From Melghirimyces algeriensis (GTDB lineage Bacteria; Bacillota; Bacilli; Thermoactinomycetales; DSM-45169): a DNA stretch of 64,000 nucleotides. The notes below the pieces were generated by a model. That model worked only from the letters and a program-made list of their open reading frames with translations, searched no databases and was not told the origin of the DNA. The stretch's first letter is position 1. Each line of letters starts with the position of its first letter. Shown piece after piece: positions 1 to 7,044 of this stretch. Both the position numbers and the translations under genes were made by a program. The stretch is taken from positions 1 to 64,000 of the forward strand of contig NZ_FXTI01000009.1 of the NCBI RefSeq assembly GCF_900182565.1, written 5' to 3'.

Positions 1-324
1 TGTATCGAAGACCTCCAAGTAAAGCATATGGTGAAAAACCGCAAGTTAGCCAAATCGATCACGGATGCCTCGTGGTCGGAGTTTGTCGCTATGCTTACCT
101 ACAAGGCAGCCTGGCATGGAAGAAACGTGGTGAAAGTGGGGAAACAGTTCCCTTCTAGTCAGCTTTGCTCTTCCTGTGGCTACCGAAACAAGGATGTAAA
201 GAACCTCCACCTTCGGGCATGGACATGCCCTACATGCGGCTCTCACCATGACCGAGACATCAATGCATCCAAAAACATCTTGCAAGAAGGACTTCGAGTA
301 CTTGCGGTCGGGCAGACCGTTTAA
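1..324 (+). CDS. tnpB: TnpB RNA-guided nuclease (IS200/IS605 OrfB), 5' truncated by window edge
   Basis: This is the C-terminal part of a TnpB-type protein; frame 1 is open from the first base, so the start lies outside the window. The IEDL at the very start fits the RuvC-II motif with its catalytic Glu. A four-cysteine zinc finger follows (CSSCG and CPTCG), then [10 protein letters not shown], the RuvC-III motif with the catalytic Asp. TnpB is a guide-RNA-directed DNA nuclease that promotes retention of the transposon at its donor site. All visible catalytic and zinc-binding positions are intact, so the protein may be active. The right end of the element follows within 75 bases. Whether a tnpA transposase is present cannot be seen. 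Confidence 0.93.
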   Translation, partial: CIEDLQVKHMVKNRKLAKSITDASWSEFVAMLTYKAAWHGRNVVKVGKQFPSSQLCSSCGYRNKDVKNLHLRAWTCPTCGSHHDRDINASKNILQEGLRVLAVGQTV

Positions 325-395
325 GCTTGGATATGATCCTATCAGTAGACGGGAGCTCCCAAGAATCCCCTGCCTTCAGGCATGGGGAGTGTCAA
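240..395 (+). ncRNA. Predicted omega RNA (reRNA) of the TnpB element
   Basis: In IS200/IS605 elements the guide RNA overlaps the 3' end of tnpB and runs through the right end, with the guide taken from flanking DNA just outside. Here the stretch after the tnpB stop contains a compact hairpin, CCCCTGCCTTCAGGCATGGGG (about 367-387), followed by AGTGTCAA, a layout typical of these right ends. The 5' limit is a guess. The predicted guide would begin at about 396. Confidence 0.45.
367..395 (+). mobile_element. Right end of the IS200/IS605-type element
   Basis: The imperfect hairpin CCCCTGCC...GGCATGGGG followed by AGTGTCAA resembles the subterminal hairpin and cleavage site of IS605-family right ends. 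Coding similarity to a different protein resumes immediately after it, which fixes the boundary to about 393-396. The left end is upstream of the window. Confidence 0.7.
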
Positions 396-558
396 TGCTA
401 CTCATTCTCCAATTGTGCTTACCTATCCTGATGCTAAAATATACACCTTTGATACATCCCCCATCTCTGAAACACAATATGAAGATACCTCTCACTTTTT
501 TGTTACTAAACGGGTCATCAACGATCACAAGCAATTTATTAAAGAACTGTTGGATTAA
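394..558 (+). pseudogene. C-terminal remnant of an AAA-family ATPase, cut by the TnpB element
   Basis: Reading from the element boundary in the frame of 397 gives about 54 residues ending in a stop at 556-558. They start with ATHSPIVLTYP, the end of a P-loop ATPase core (the conserved ATHSP strand and switch His), and continue with IYTFDTSPI and a HFFVTKRV..KELLD tail. This matches the C-terminus of predicted ATPases of the COG3910 type. The ATHSP motif begins at the element junction, so the gene was interrupted there. The 5' part must lie upstream of the window if it still exists. Confidence 0.7.
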
Positions 559-596
559 CGAAACCAACTCCGTCGTATATAAGGATCAGTCGTCTG

Positions 597-2048
597 TTAT
601 TTCGTATAGATTTTTACCTCCTTCGCCTTCAATGTAGCCTTGATACCGCCGTTTCTCACGATCACGTGATCAGACCCCATCCGGTTGTAAAGCTTGGTTT
701 CGTCAGGAAGATTGTCTAGATTGGGAATGGTTCGTGTCTGATTGGACCAGGTGTTGTTAATCAGGACGACCACTTCATCTCCGTTCTTGGAACGCTGAAA
801 AGCATAAAACCCGTCGTCCACCCATTTCTCCTGCTGGCTTCCATTCTTCAGAGCCGGGTGGTTGTTGCGAATATGGTTCAGTTTGGCGATATAACCGTAC
901 AACTCGTGGTCAGGGTTAAACACCATATCTTCACGGTTATATGGATCGTGACCTCCATTGAACCCCTGTTCCGTTCCCTGATACAACACCGGAATCCCAC
1001 GAATGGTAAACTGAAACCCTAAAGCAGCTTTCAACTGTAACTCCTTACCCGATTGGTCACCAGATTTCCCTGAGGCCTCATGCAAAAACCGGGGAACGTC
1101 ATGGTTATCAATAAAAACCCCGTTCAGGTGCTTGTTCCGGTAATGGCGATCCTGGTTAAACCGATCGCGAATGTGGTACATCGACTGGTTCTGTCCAAAA
1201 ACATCCCGGATGGTATAGTACATTGGATAATCGAGGACACCGTCCAAGTGATGAGTATAGGGTCCCACGTAGGCGGGATCTCCGTGATAAACCTCTCCCA
1301 AGGTAAACGTGTCAGCCGCCACATTAAAATCATCCCAGAACCATTTGGGCACGTGTTTCACCGTATCTACCCGGAGTCCGTCCACCCCTGTGGTTTGAAC
1401 CAACCATTGGATCCAATTTTTCAACTCCTCCTGAACAGCAGGATTTTCATGATTTAAGTCATCCAGTCCAAAAATATCTCCGTTTTCCAGCCACCATTGA
1501 TCATTCCAATCCTGAACGTCCCCGTTATGATGGTACCAATCATACTGGTTAAAGGGAGCAGCGGCCATTCCATTATTGGGTAAAAAGTCACCGGTGTGGT
1601 TGGCTACCACGTCCAACATGACAGCGATCCCTTTGGAGTGGGCTGTGTTCACCAGCTCTTTCAATTTGTTCATATCTCCCAGATGTCCATCCACACTGTA
1701 AAAATCATAGGTCCAGTAACCATGATACGCTTCGTCACTCCTTTGCATGGTGACCGGGGTAATCCAAATGGCGCTAAATCCAAGGTTTTTAATGTAATCC
1801 AACCGATTGATAATCCCCTGAAAATCTCCTCCGTGATATTTCCGTGGGTCATTTTTGTCCGATGGGAAGCCACCAAAGTCATCGTTGGATGGGTCTCCAT
1901 TTGAAAAACGGTCTGTCATAATGAAATAAATGCTCCTTGTTTCCCATTCATCATTTGAAAACGCTTGCACTGATGGTCCTGAAAAAGAAACGCTTAGTAC
2001 ACTCACCAACAACCATAAAAGTACTTGACTCCTTAAATATTTCACCAT
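597..2048 (-). CDS. Secreted alpha-amylase (GH13)
   Basis: An extracellular glycoside hydrolase family 13 enzyme of 483 residues that should cleave alpha-1,4 glucosidic bonds in starch-like glucans. The start is the ATG at 2048, preceded by GGGAGGAG. Residues 1-29 form a signal peptide (basic start, hydrophobic core, VQA before the cleavage site). All four GH13 regions are visible: DVVANH (146-151), GLRVDTVKH with nucleophile D228, GEVYHG with acid E252, and FIDNHD with D317. A C-terminal beta domain ends the protein and no starch-binding module is seen. Two cre sites, one over the likely transcription start and one just after the signal-peptide codons, predict CcpA repression by preferred sugars. 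Exact specificity (alpha-amylase or maltogenic) cannot be read from sequence alone. Confidence 0.95.
   Translation of the reverse strand: MVKYLRSQVLLWLLVSVLSVSFSGPSVQAFSNDEWETRSIYFIMTDRFSNGDPSNDDFGGFPSDKNDPRKYHGGDFQGIINRLDYIKNLGFSAIWITPVTMQRSDEAYHGYWTYDFYSVDGHLGDMNKLKELVNTAHSKGIAVMLDVVANHTGDFLPNNGMAAAPFNQYDWYHHNGDVQDWNDQWWLENGDIFGLDDLNHENPAVQEELKNWIQWLVQTTGVDGLRVDTVKHVPKWFWDDFNVAADTFTLGEVYHGDPAYVGPYTHHLDGVLDYPMYYTIRDVFGQNQSMYHIRDRFNQDRHYRNKHLNGVFIDNHDVPRFLHEASGKSGDQSGKELQLKAALGFQFTIRGIPVLYQGTEQGFNGGHDPYNREDMVFNPDHELYGYIAKLNHIRNNHPALKNGSQQEKWVDDGFYAFQRSKNGDEVVVLINNTWSNQTRTIPNLDNLPDETKLYNRMGSDHVIVRNGGIKATLKAKEVKIYTK
1955..1969 (-). promoter_or_regulatory. cre site inside the amylase gene
   Basis: TTGAAAACGCTTGCA fits the catabolite-responsive element consensus WTGNAANCGNWNNCA at every defined position. 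It lies within the codons just after the signal peptide, about 110 bp from the second cre-like site. Confidence 0.75.
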
Positions 2049-2064
2049 ATTCTCCTCCCTTTTT

Positions 2065-2079
2065 AGGAAACCGTTTGCA
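2065..2079 (-). promoter_or_regulatory. cre-like site at the amylase transcription start
   Basis: AGGAAACCGTTTGCA matches the cre consensus with one mismatch. It starts a few bases downstream of the predicted -10 box, so CcpA bound here would block initiation, as at the B. subtilis amyE operator. Confidence 0.65.
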
Positions 2080-2081
2080 TC

Positions 2082-2087
2082 ATTATA
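2082..2087 (-). promoter_or_regulatory. Predicted -10 box of the amylase promoter
   Basis: Reads TATAAT on the minus strand, 33 bases upstream of the amylase ATG. No convincing -35 box was found at 17-18 bases, so the promoter may need another feature. Confidence 0.5.
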
Positions 2088-2232
2088 TAACGGCTTATGA
2101 CTTAATATTCTGATATATTTATGCTGCTTTTTGGCCGTACAGAAAAAAAGATGGAATCTTCTACGCAATAGGAGAGCATACACCCTGTGATCACTTCAAC
2201 GAATCGTTTACAATGATCGAAGGGAAGGTTTA

Positions 2233-2331
2233 TTGACAACCGTTTTTGACTTTAAAGCCACAACAATGAAGTCACTGGCAGATTTTAAAGGCAATGTTCT
2301 TTTCATCGTCAATACAGCTCTTAAACAATGA
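2233..2331 (+). pseudogene. N-terminal remnant of glutathione peroxidase
   Basis: A TTG start with GGGAAGG upstream opens a 32-codon frame. It reads TTVFDFKATTMKSLADFKG then NVLFIVNTA, the first beta strands of bacterial glutathione peroxidases (family pattern: YDF..KTIDG..SL.DYKGKVLLIVNTASKCG). The frame stops where the catalytic cysteine should be, with Gln in its place and no downstream continuation. It is a dead fragment. Confidence 0.6.
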
Positions 2332-2369
2332 ACCCCCCATTAGCTGAACAAATGAAGGAGAATGAAAAT

Positions 2370-2844
2370 ATGTCTGTTTCTTTCAGCCCAATGACCTCTG
2401 AGGATTTTTCTGTATTTATTGAACACTCTTCCCAAGCGTTTGCCAGAGAAAAGATCAACTCAGGAATCTGGAGCGAAGAAGAAGCGCTTGGCAAAGCGAA
2501 AGGTACATTTGATACATTGTTACCGGAAGGCTTGAATACCCAAGAACATCAACTGTTCTCGATCCTATACCGTTCATGAGGAGAAGATTGGATGGATATG
2601 GTACAAGCTGGTCAATAAACATCCCCATAAGGAAGCGTTTATCTATGATTTTCTCATTTTTGAAGATGCTCAGGGAAGAGGATGGGGTCAAAACGCACTG
2701 CAAGCGTTAGAGGAGCATGTAGGCAAACATGGAGTGAAAAAAATATCCCTTCATGTATTTGCTCATAATAAACGGGCGATCCATCTATATCAAAAGCTGA
2801 ACTATCAAGCAACAAACATCTATATGTCCAAATGGTTGGGTTAG
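2370..2844 (+). pseudogene. GNAT acetyltransferase with a single-base frameshift
   Basis: The ATG at 2370 (AAGGAG upstream) opens a frame encoding MSVSFSPMTSEDF...EHQLFSI, which runs into a stop near 2579. The next frame carries the rest: YTVHEEKIGWIWY, the acetyl-CoA loop QGRGWGQNAL, and HVFAHNKRAIHLYQKLNYQ ending at 2844. Removing one C of the pair at 2564-2565 restores a continuous GNAT protein of about 157 residues. Either the gene is inactivated or the extra base is an assembly error. Confidence 0.8.
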
Positions 2845-2898
2845 ATGATCCAGATTTTCCTACCCTTTATAAATATCGACGCCATATTTTAAGATTCA

Positions 2899-2926
2899 TA
2901 AAAAGCCTTGGATGGATTCCAAGGCT
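2899..2926 (-). terminator. Terminator after the RRNPP peptide gene
   Basis: A perfect 9-bp stem AGCCTTGGA/TCCAAGGCT with a 5-base loop is followed on the minus strand by TTTTTA. A second hairpin (about 2938-2964) lies between it and the peptide stop. Confidence 0.85.
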
Positions 2927-2978
2927 AGCAAAATGAAGTGGGGGGAGCCACAGCTCTCCCCCACTATTCCGCTCCTTC

Positions 2979-3116
2979 TCAACCACCTCTGGGTTGCGAA
3001 CGAAGTTGCAGATATTCGTTGGCAGTTTTTCCATCTTTCAACCCACCAACAAATGCAAAAGAGCCAAAAGCCACGGCAATAACCATAACGGCGGCGAACC
3101 ATTTACTCTTCTTCAA
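2979..3116 (-). CDS. Candidate RRNPP (Phr/NprX-like) signalling pro-peptide
   Basis: A 45-residue frame that starts at TTG 3116 behind AGGTGAT; a GTG at 3125 would add three residues. It overlaps the last codons of the HTH-TPR regulator by 14 bases. The N-terminus (MKKSKWFAAVMVIAVAFGSF) is a Sec signal peptide that looks much like PhrA of B. subtilis. The exported remainder is LKDGKTANEYLQLRSQPRGG. Known Phr and NprX peptides are made as such pro-peptides, cut outside the cell to 5-8 residues and imported by Opp. The C-terminal SQPRGG loosely recalls NprX SKPDIVG, which is inference only. It shares a terminator with the regulator. Confidence 0.7.
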   Translation of the reverse strand: MKKSKWFAAVMVIAVAFGSFAFVGGLKDGKTANEYLQLRSQPRGG

Positions 3117-4428
3117 GAATATCACCTGCCCCTCGTTTTAGTTCCATTTGTGTCTCATACATTTTCAACAGGGAACGTTCGAATTCCTTCTGATCCCGGT
3201 CTTTATAACACTGGGAAAGGCGAAAATGGAGTTTCTTTTCTGCCGGTTTATAATGAAACTTTTGTGCAATTTGAAGAGCGCGTTCATAATACGGAATCGC
3301 TTCTTGTTTATTGTCCTGCTCTTTCCAGAAGTCCCCCATGACCCGTAGTGCATAGATCAATTTGGGAGCATCATCGTGTTTTTCCGCATTGGCAATCGCT
3401 TGTTGAAGCGATTCTTTTGCCTGATCCCATTTTTTCTGCTGCACGTTCAGTATTCCCAGCCAAACATAAGCATCTGTCAAAACCATTCCATTTTGAATCA
3501 AATGCTTAGAAGCCAACGCCGTATGAAAACACTGTTCCGCTCTTTCCCATCGACCTTTGGAAGTATACACACTTCCGAGGATTGTCCACATGTCAAACAT
3601 GCAGGAGTAGTGCTTATTGATCCTGGCCAATTCCAAACCCTCTTCTGCGTAATGGATCGCTTCATCCATCATTCCCGTTTTTCGAAGGAGATCCACCCGT
3701 GTTGAATATAATGTTAAAACCGTTTCCATATCTTTGATCTCATCAATCTGATCCCAGACATCTTGGATGACTTTTAATCCTTCCACAACCCTTCCCAAAC
3801 GTTCAAGGAATATAATTTTGTTTCTTAACAATGCATATTTGACATACCTGCGTTCACCCTCTTGGTCAAAGGCTTTTAACCCACTGTTCGCAAAGTCCAA
3901 AGCCTTATCCATATTATTCTGAAGATAACAACACAGACTTAATTCTAGAAAGGAAACCGCTTCCATATTTTCCTTGTCGTTATTCTGTTTACTTAAAACG
4001 ATGGCAGAAGAAAAGCTTTTTTCGGCACGTTTCCATTTTTTCATCACTCTAAATGCCTTGCCTCGGATATATTGGACGAGTGCAGCATAGGGATGATGAT
4101 CCTCAAGATCTATCTGATTTAATTGACTCACAGCATCTCTTGGTTTCTCAAGGTCAATCATCGCCTCAATGGAAGTTAAGCGAAATTTCAACTCCTTCAA
4201 CTCTTCTTCCTGACCCATCAAAATCTCCGGAATTTGTTCCATACTTAAACCTAGCTTTTCCATGAGGTAGTAGACCTTGGAAGTATGAGCGTGAGCAACT
4301 CCCCGCTCAATATTACTGATTGTAGCGGTAGAGATTCCGTCATCCGCCAGATCTTCCAATCGAAGACCTTTTGTTTTTCTCACCCTGCGAATCGCTTCAC
4401 CGATATCTTTTATTTTTAAGGCTTCCAC
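3103..4428 (-). CDS. HTH-TPR transcriptional regulator of the RRNPP (NprR-like) type
   Basis: A 441-residue protein with an N-terminal XRE-type helix-turn-helix (about residues 7-65: IGEAIRRVRKTKGLRLEDLA...STATISNIERG) and an all-helical C-terminal domain of about eight tetratricopeptide repeats. This is the architecture of NprR, PlcR and AimR, which bind a short imported peptide in the TPR groove and switch DNA binding. The start chosen is GTG 4428 with AAGGAG nine bases upstream; a TTG at 4446 is less likely. A small exported peptide gene overlaps its 3' end, as nprX does nprR. A second small peptide gene is transcribed divergently from the same upstream region, a natural target. Confidence 0.85.
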   Translation of the reverse strand: MEALKIKDIGEAIRRVRKTKGLRLEDLADDGISTATISNIERGVAHAHTSKVYYLMEKLGLSMEQIPEILMGQEEELKELKFRLTSIEAMIDLEKPRDAVSQLNQIDLEDHHPYAALVQYIRGKAFRVMKKWKRAEKSFSSAIVLSKQNNDKENMEAVSFLELSLCCYLQNNMDKALDFANSGLKAFDQEGERRYVKYALLRNKIIFLERLGRVVEGLKVIQDVWDQIDEIKDMETVLTLYSTRVDLLRKTGMMDEAIHYAEEGLELARINKHYSCMFDMWTILGSVYTSKGRWERAEQCFHTALASKHLIQNGMVLTDAYVWLGILNVQQKKWDQAKESLQQAIANAEKHDDAPKLIYALRVMGDFWKEQDNKQEAIPYYERALQIAQKFHYKPAEKKLHFRLSQCYKDRDQKEFERSLLKMYETQMELKRGAGDILEEE

Positions 4429-4575
4429 AGTTAAACACTCCTTCAATTTCGGTGGTTAAACTTTATTTTATATGAAATAACTCCATGTGGAAACACCAAC
4501 TTTCATACTATTTTAACTTTGTTTTTTTACCTATGAATAAGAAAAATCTATCTATATAGAGTTAAATCCATTTAA

Positions 4576-4603
4576 TTGACAGTTTAGTGTTTAAATATAC
4601 CAT
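4576..4603 (+). promoter_or_regulatory. Predicted promoter of the divergent small peptide gene
   Basis: TTGACA (4576-4581) and TACCAT (4598-4603) are separated by 16 bases. The region also repeats the hexamers ATTTAA and GTTTAA/TTAAAC, possible half-sites for the divergent regulator. Confidence 0.45.
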
Positions 4604-4645
4604 TTAAGCAAATAAAATAAAAAAATGTTACTGGAGGATATCTTT

Positions 4646-4768
4646 ATGTTTACTTTCAGCATTCTTGCGATTCTATTTACCGGAAGCCTCTTCGTGTCAA
4701 ACGTAGGTCATTTCATACAGGCTGTTTGTTCAAAAACAGAATGTGGATGTTCTTTATACCCCTTTTGA
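4646..4768 (+). CDS. Small exported cysteine-containing peptide, divergent from the RRNPP regulator
   Basis: ATG at 4646 behind GGAGGATAT encodes 40 residues. Residues 1-20 are hydrophobic (MFTFSILAILFTGSLFVSNV), fitting a signal or membrane segment. The tail AVCSKTECGCSLYPF holds three cysteines. It has its own promoter and is divergent from the HTH-TPR regulator. It may be a regulated target, a second pheromone or the start of a longer secreted protein: the +1 frame continues from about 4743 to 4940 without a good ribosome binding site. No family was recognised. Confidence 0.5.
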   Translation: MFTFSILAILFTGSLFVSNVGHFIQAVCSKTECGCSLYPF

Positions 4769-4940
4769 CAAAATCGCTGGTCAGACAAGTGTGGAGTTTC
4801 ATGAAGAAAAAGAGGAAAAAGAAGAAAAAAACATCATGACTAACTCTTTTCCCTTCTTACCATCAAGGGATCATGGAGAACAGATAATTAAGCCAAATGT
4901 GCAACCGGCCCCCCAAACGATGGAAGCCTCAACTTCGTAG
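4743..4940 (+). CDS. Hydrophilic frame overlapping the small exported peptide, possibly its frameshifted C-terminus
   Basis: A GTG-initiated 65-codon frame begins within the previous peptide gene in the +1 frame. It has a Glu/Lys-rich stretch (VEFHEEKEEKEEKN) and a polar tail. No ribosome binding site is visible. Fusing it to the upstream frame near CSKTECGC would give a secreted protein of about 100 residues. It could equally be non-coding. The remaining bases to 5342 show no recognisable gene. Confidence 0.25.
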   Translation: MDVLYTPFDKIAGQTSVEFHEEKEEKEEKNIMTNSFPFLPSRDHGEQIIKPNVQPAPQTMEASTS

Positions 4941-5342
4941 ATGCCCATAAAATCTCTGTAAGCGTTCGGACTCGATTTTGATGGATGATCTTTTTTCATC
5001 AACCCCCCGCCTTTTTGTTTTTCCACACATATAATCCTTATTTCCCCATATCAAAATGTACAACTTGCCTCAATAGCTTTCAATCTTCTCTTTACGATTC
5101 TGGACTCTGACTCTTTCACTATATCCTCTAATCATCGATTAAAATAAGGATATTCCCTCCCTATTTCAATCAAGATTCTGTCAGTAAGTTTCATAATGCA
5201 ATACTTGAAAACGGTATACTTTCATCTTATCTCAGAAATCCTCTTCTCTTTTAAAAGTGATCGGGTCATTCCCGACACGGATCTGTTATACTTATAGGGA
5301 TGCGATCATGTAAAGGTGATTCTGGAGGTTGGAGTGATAAAG

Positions 5343-5939
5343 ATGAAAACGATTGCTGTCTTTTGTGGGTCCAGTTCCGGTTCCAATCCAGCCTATCTGG
5401 AAGGGGCAAAAAAGCTTGGGGAGGCTTTGGCGGAGCGGGAGCTCACCTTGGTCTATGGTGGTGCGAGCGTGGGACTGATGGGGGCAGTCGCCGACAGTGT
5501 CCTTGAAAACGGAGGAAAGGTGATTGGTGTCATTCCCCAATCGCTGGTTGATAAAGAGATTGCGCACGCTTCGTTAACCGATCTTTATATTGTAAACTCC
5601 ATGCACGAACGAAAGGCCAAAATGTCTGAGCTCTCCGATGGGTTTATCGCCATGCCTGGAGGCAGTGGGACATTGGAGGAGTTCTTTGAAGTGTTTACCT
5701 GGGCTCAACTGGGTTATCACCAAAAGCCCTGCGGGTTACTGAACATTCATGATTACTATACTCCACTTCTAGATCTGCTTACACATATGACAACAGAAGG
5801 CTTTATGAAGAAAGCATACCAATCCATGGTGATTTCCGAATCCGATCCCCAATCCCTGTTGGATCGTTTTTCACACTACCAAGCACCTAATCTGGTCAAA
5901 TGGGCGAAAGATCCTCAACCCCTAACCAAGGAGAAGTGA
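5343..5939 (+). CDS. LOG family protein (TIGR00730), cytokinin-type nucleotide phosphoribohydrolase fold
   Basis: A 198-residue cytosolic Rossmann-fold protein of the LOG family, once annotated as lysine decarboxylase. It carries the signature PGGSGTLEE (residues 105-113) and the upstream ERKAKM arginine motif. Characterised members remove ribose 5-phosphate from N6-modified AMP or AMP; the bacterial in vivo substrate is often unknown. The start is ATG 5343 with GGAGTGAT upstream. It ends at a strong bidirectional terminator. Confidence 0.9.
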   Translation: MKTIAVFCGSSSGSNPAYLEGAKKLGEALAERELTLVYGGASVGLMGAVADSVLENGGKVIGVIPQSLVDKEIAHASLTDLYIVNSMHERKAKMSELSDGFIAMPGGSGTLEEFFEVFTWAQLGYHQKPCGLLNIHDYYTPLLDLLTHMTTEGFMKKAYQSMVISESDPQSLLDRFSHYQAPNLVKWAKDPQPLTKEK

Positions 5940-5948
5940 TGATGCCTA

Positions 5949-5983
5949 AAAAAGCCAATCCCTTTGGAGGAATTGGCTTTTGT
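5949..5983. terminator. Bidirectional terminator between LOG gene and acetyltransferase
   Basis: The stem AAAAGCCAAT/ATTGGCTTTT lies between two convergent genes, with T-rich flanks on both strands. Confidence 0.85.
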
Positions 5984-5996
5984 TCTTATAAATCCC

Positions 5997-6467
5997 CTAT
6001 AATGGAAGATAGAATACAGATTGCGCTCCGATCGGCCCTTCCCGCTTAAGACCGCTATCCAGAAATCCAACTTTTCGATATAACTGTTCGGCCGCAACAT
6101 TGTCTTCATTCACCGCCAAAACCATTTCATTCACCGTTGGAAAATGCTTTCGAACAAATGTCGGCAAACTCTTCATCGCCTGCAAGGCAAATCCTTTTCC
6201 CTGGGCATGCCGGGTGATGGATAATGCGCGAATCAACACTGCTCGTGCATTGTCTGTATACCCCCGAATGCCATTGCCCATATGCAATACAAAAAAACCA
6301 ACAGGTTCATTCTTATGGAGAATCACGATTGGATAACGCTCGGAATCCTGATGACATTTCATCAGGGCCTGCCTAGGCAATTCCGTAAAAGGCAATTGAT
6401 TTTCAGAAAGTTGAAATTGGTTCAAAATATCTTGATGTTCAGGTTGATAAAAACAGATGTCAACCAA
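5997..6467 (-). CDS. GNAT family N-acetyltransferase
   Basis: A 156-residue acetyltransferase of the GNAT fold. The acetyl-CoA loop HAQGKGFALQAM (Q/R-x-x-G-x-G/A pattern) and the C-terminal NEDNVAAEQLYRKVGF segment are clear. The start is a TTG at 6467, because an in-frame stop lies a few codons upstream; GAGGT is about 10 bases away. Acceptor substrate unknown. Confidence 0.85.
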   Translation of the reverse strand: MVDICFYQPEHQDILNQFQLSENQLPFTELPRQALMKCHQDSERYPIVILHKNEPVGFFVLHMGNGIRGYTDNARAVLIRALSITRHAQGKGFALQAMKSLPTFVRKHFPTVNEMVLAVNEDNVAAEQLYRKVGFLDSGLKREGPIGAQSVFYLPL

Positions 6468-6558
6468 CGGTGATTTACCTCACTCTCTCTACTGGAGTAA
6501 TATATACCATATCACTTGTCTAGAAAAGGTTCTACCCGTCTGACATCCTTAGTCCATT

Positions 6559-6666
6559 TCAAAAAATCATATAATCAGCTATCTCTCTTAATCGGATATT
6601 TTCCATTAGATTGCTTTCAATATAAGTCAAGCTTTCTTGAATACGGGCTCAATGTTCCTCATTCAT
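6559..6666 (-). pseudogene. N-terminal remnant of an AraC-family regulator
   Basis: The minus strand reads MNEEH, a stop (6649-6651), then ARIQESLTYIESNLMENIRL REIADYM before another stop. This matches the first helices of AraC/XylS-type DNA-binding domains (pattern: RIQ.SL.YIE.NL.E.I.L..IA). The recognition helices are missing and an internal stop is present, so it is dead. The rest of the gap 6468-7044 holds only a GC-rich hairpin near 6934-6962. Confidence 0.5.
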
Positions 6667-6933
6667 TTCCTTTCTTCCTTTCTATGAGAATTATAGCAAG
6701 TAAATCAGCATCCATTTTGACTTATTTTGCTCCTTTTCCCGGCCAACTTGGTTTGAGTCTCATGGCCGCAATCATCTTTTCATGACAGATTTTTAAAACC
6801 GGCAATCCCTCTTGACCCATCCACTACAAACAACTAGACGAAGTATGTATATCTGTAGTATCCTGAGAATACAGGATAGCAAGGTGTGTCGTTGCTTTTG
6901 GTGATGCTGATGAGCAAAGAGATTCTTGAAAAC

Positions 6934-6970
6934 AACCCGCGATCCTTTGCTAGGCGCGGGTTATTTCTTA
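6934..6970. terminator. GC-rich hairpin upstream of the prenyl synthase gene
   Basis: AACCCGCG/CGCGGGTT forms an 8-bp stem with ATTTCTTAT on the plus side and a T-rich stretch on the minus side. Which transcript it ends is unclear; the 120 bases before it contain no convincing gene and could be a small RNA. Confidence 0.5.
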
Positions 6971-7044
6971 TATAGGTTTTGAAATTCCTGTCTAATATGC
7001 ACACATGTGTAGAATAATAAAGCTAAAAATGGAGGCCAGTCCCA

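Noticed and set aside
2325..2340. UGA in the glutathione peroxidase remnant read as selenocysteine
   Set aside because: Gln occupies the expected Cys/Sec position, UGA comes one codon later, and another stop follows after three codons.
2896..3102. 68-codon minus-strand frame starting MVRRRYGYCR
   Set aside because: It is out of frame with the signal-peptide reading of the same region, which has a better start and a typical pro-peptide structure.
6516..6785. 89-codon plus-strand frame in the gap before the prenyl synthase gene
   Set aside because: No ribosome binding site; it lies opposite the AraC remnant and has no protein-like pattern.
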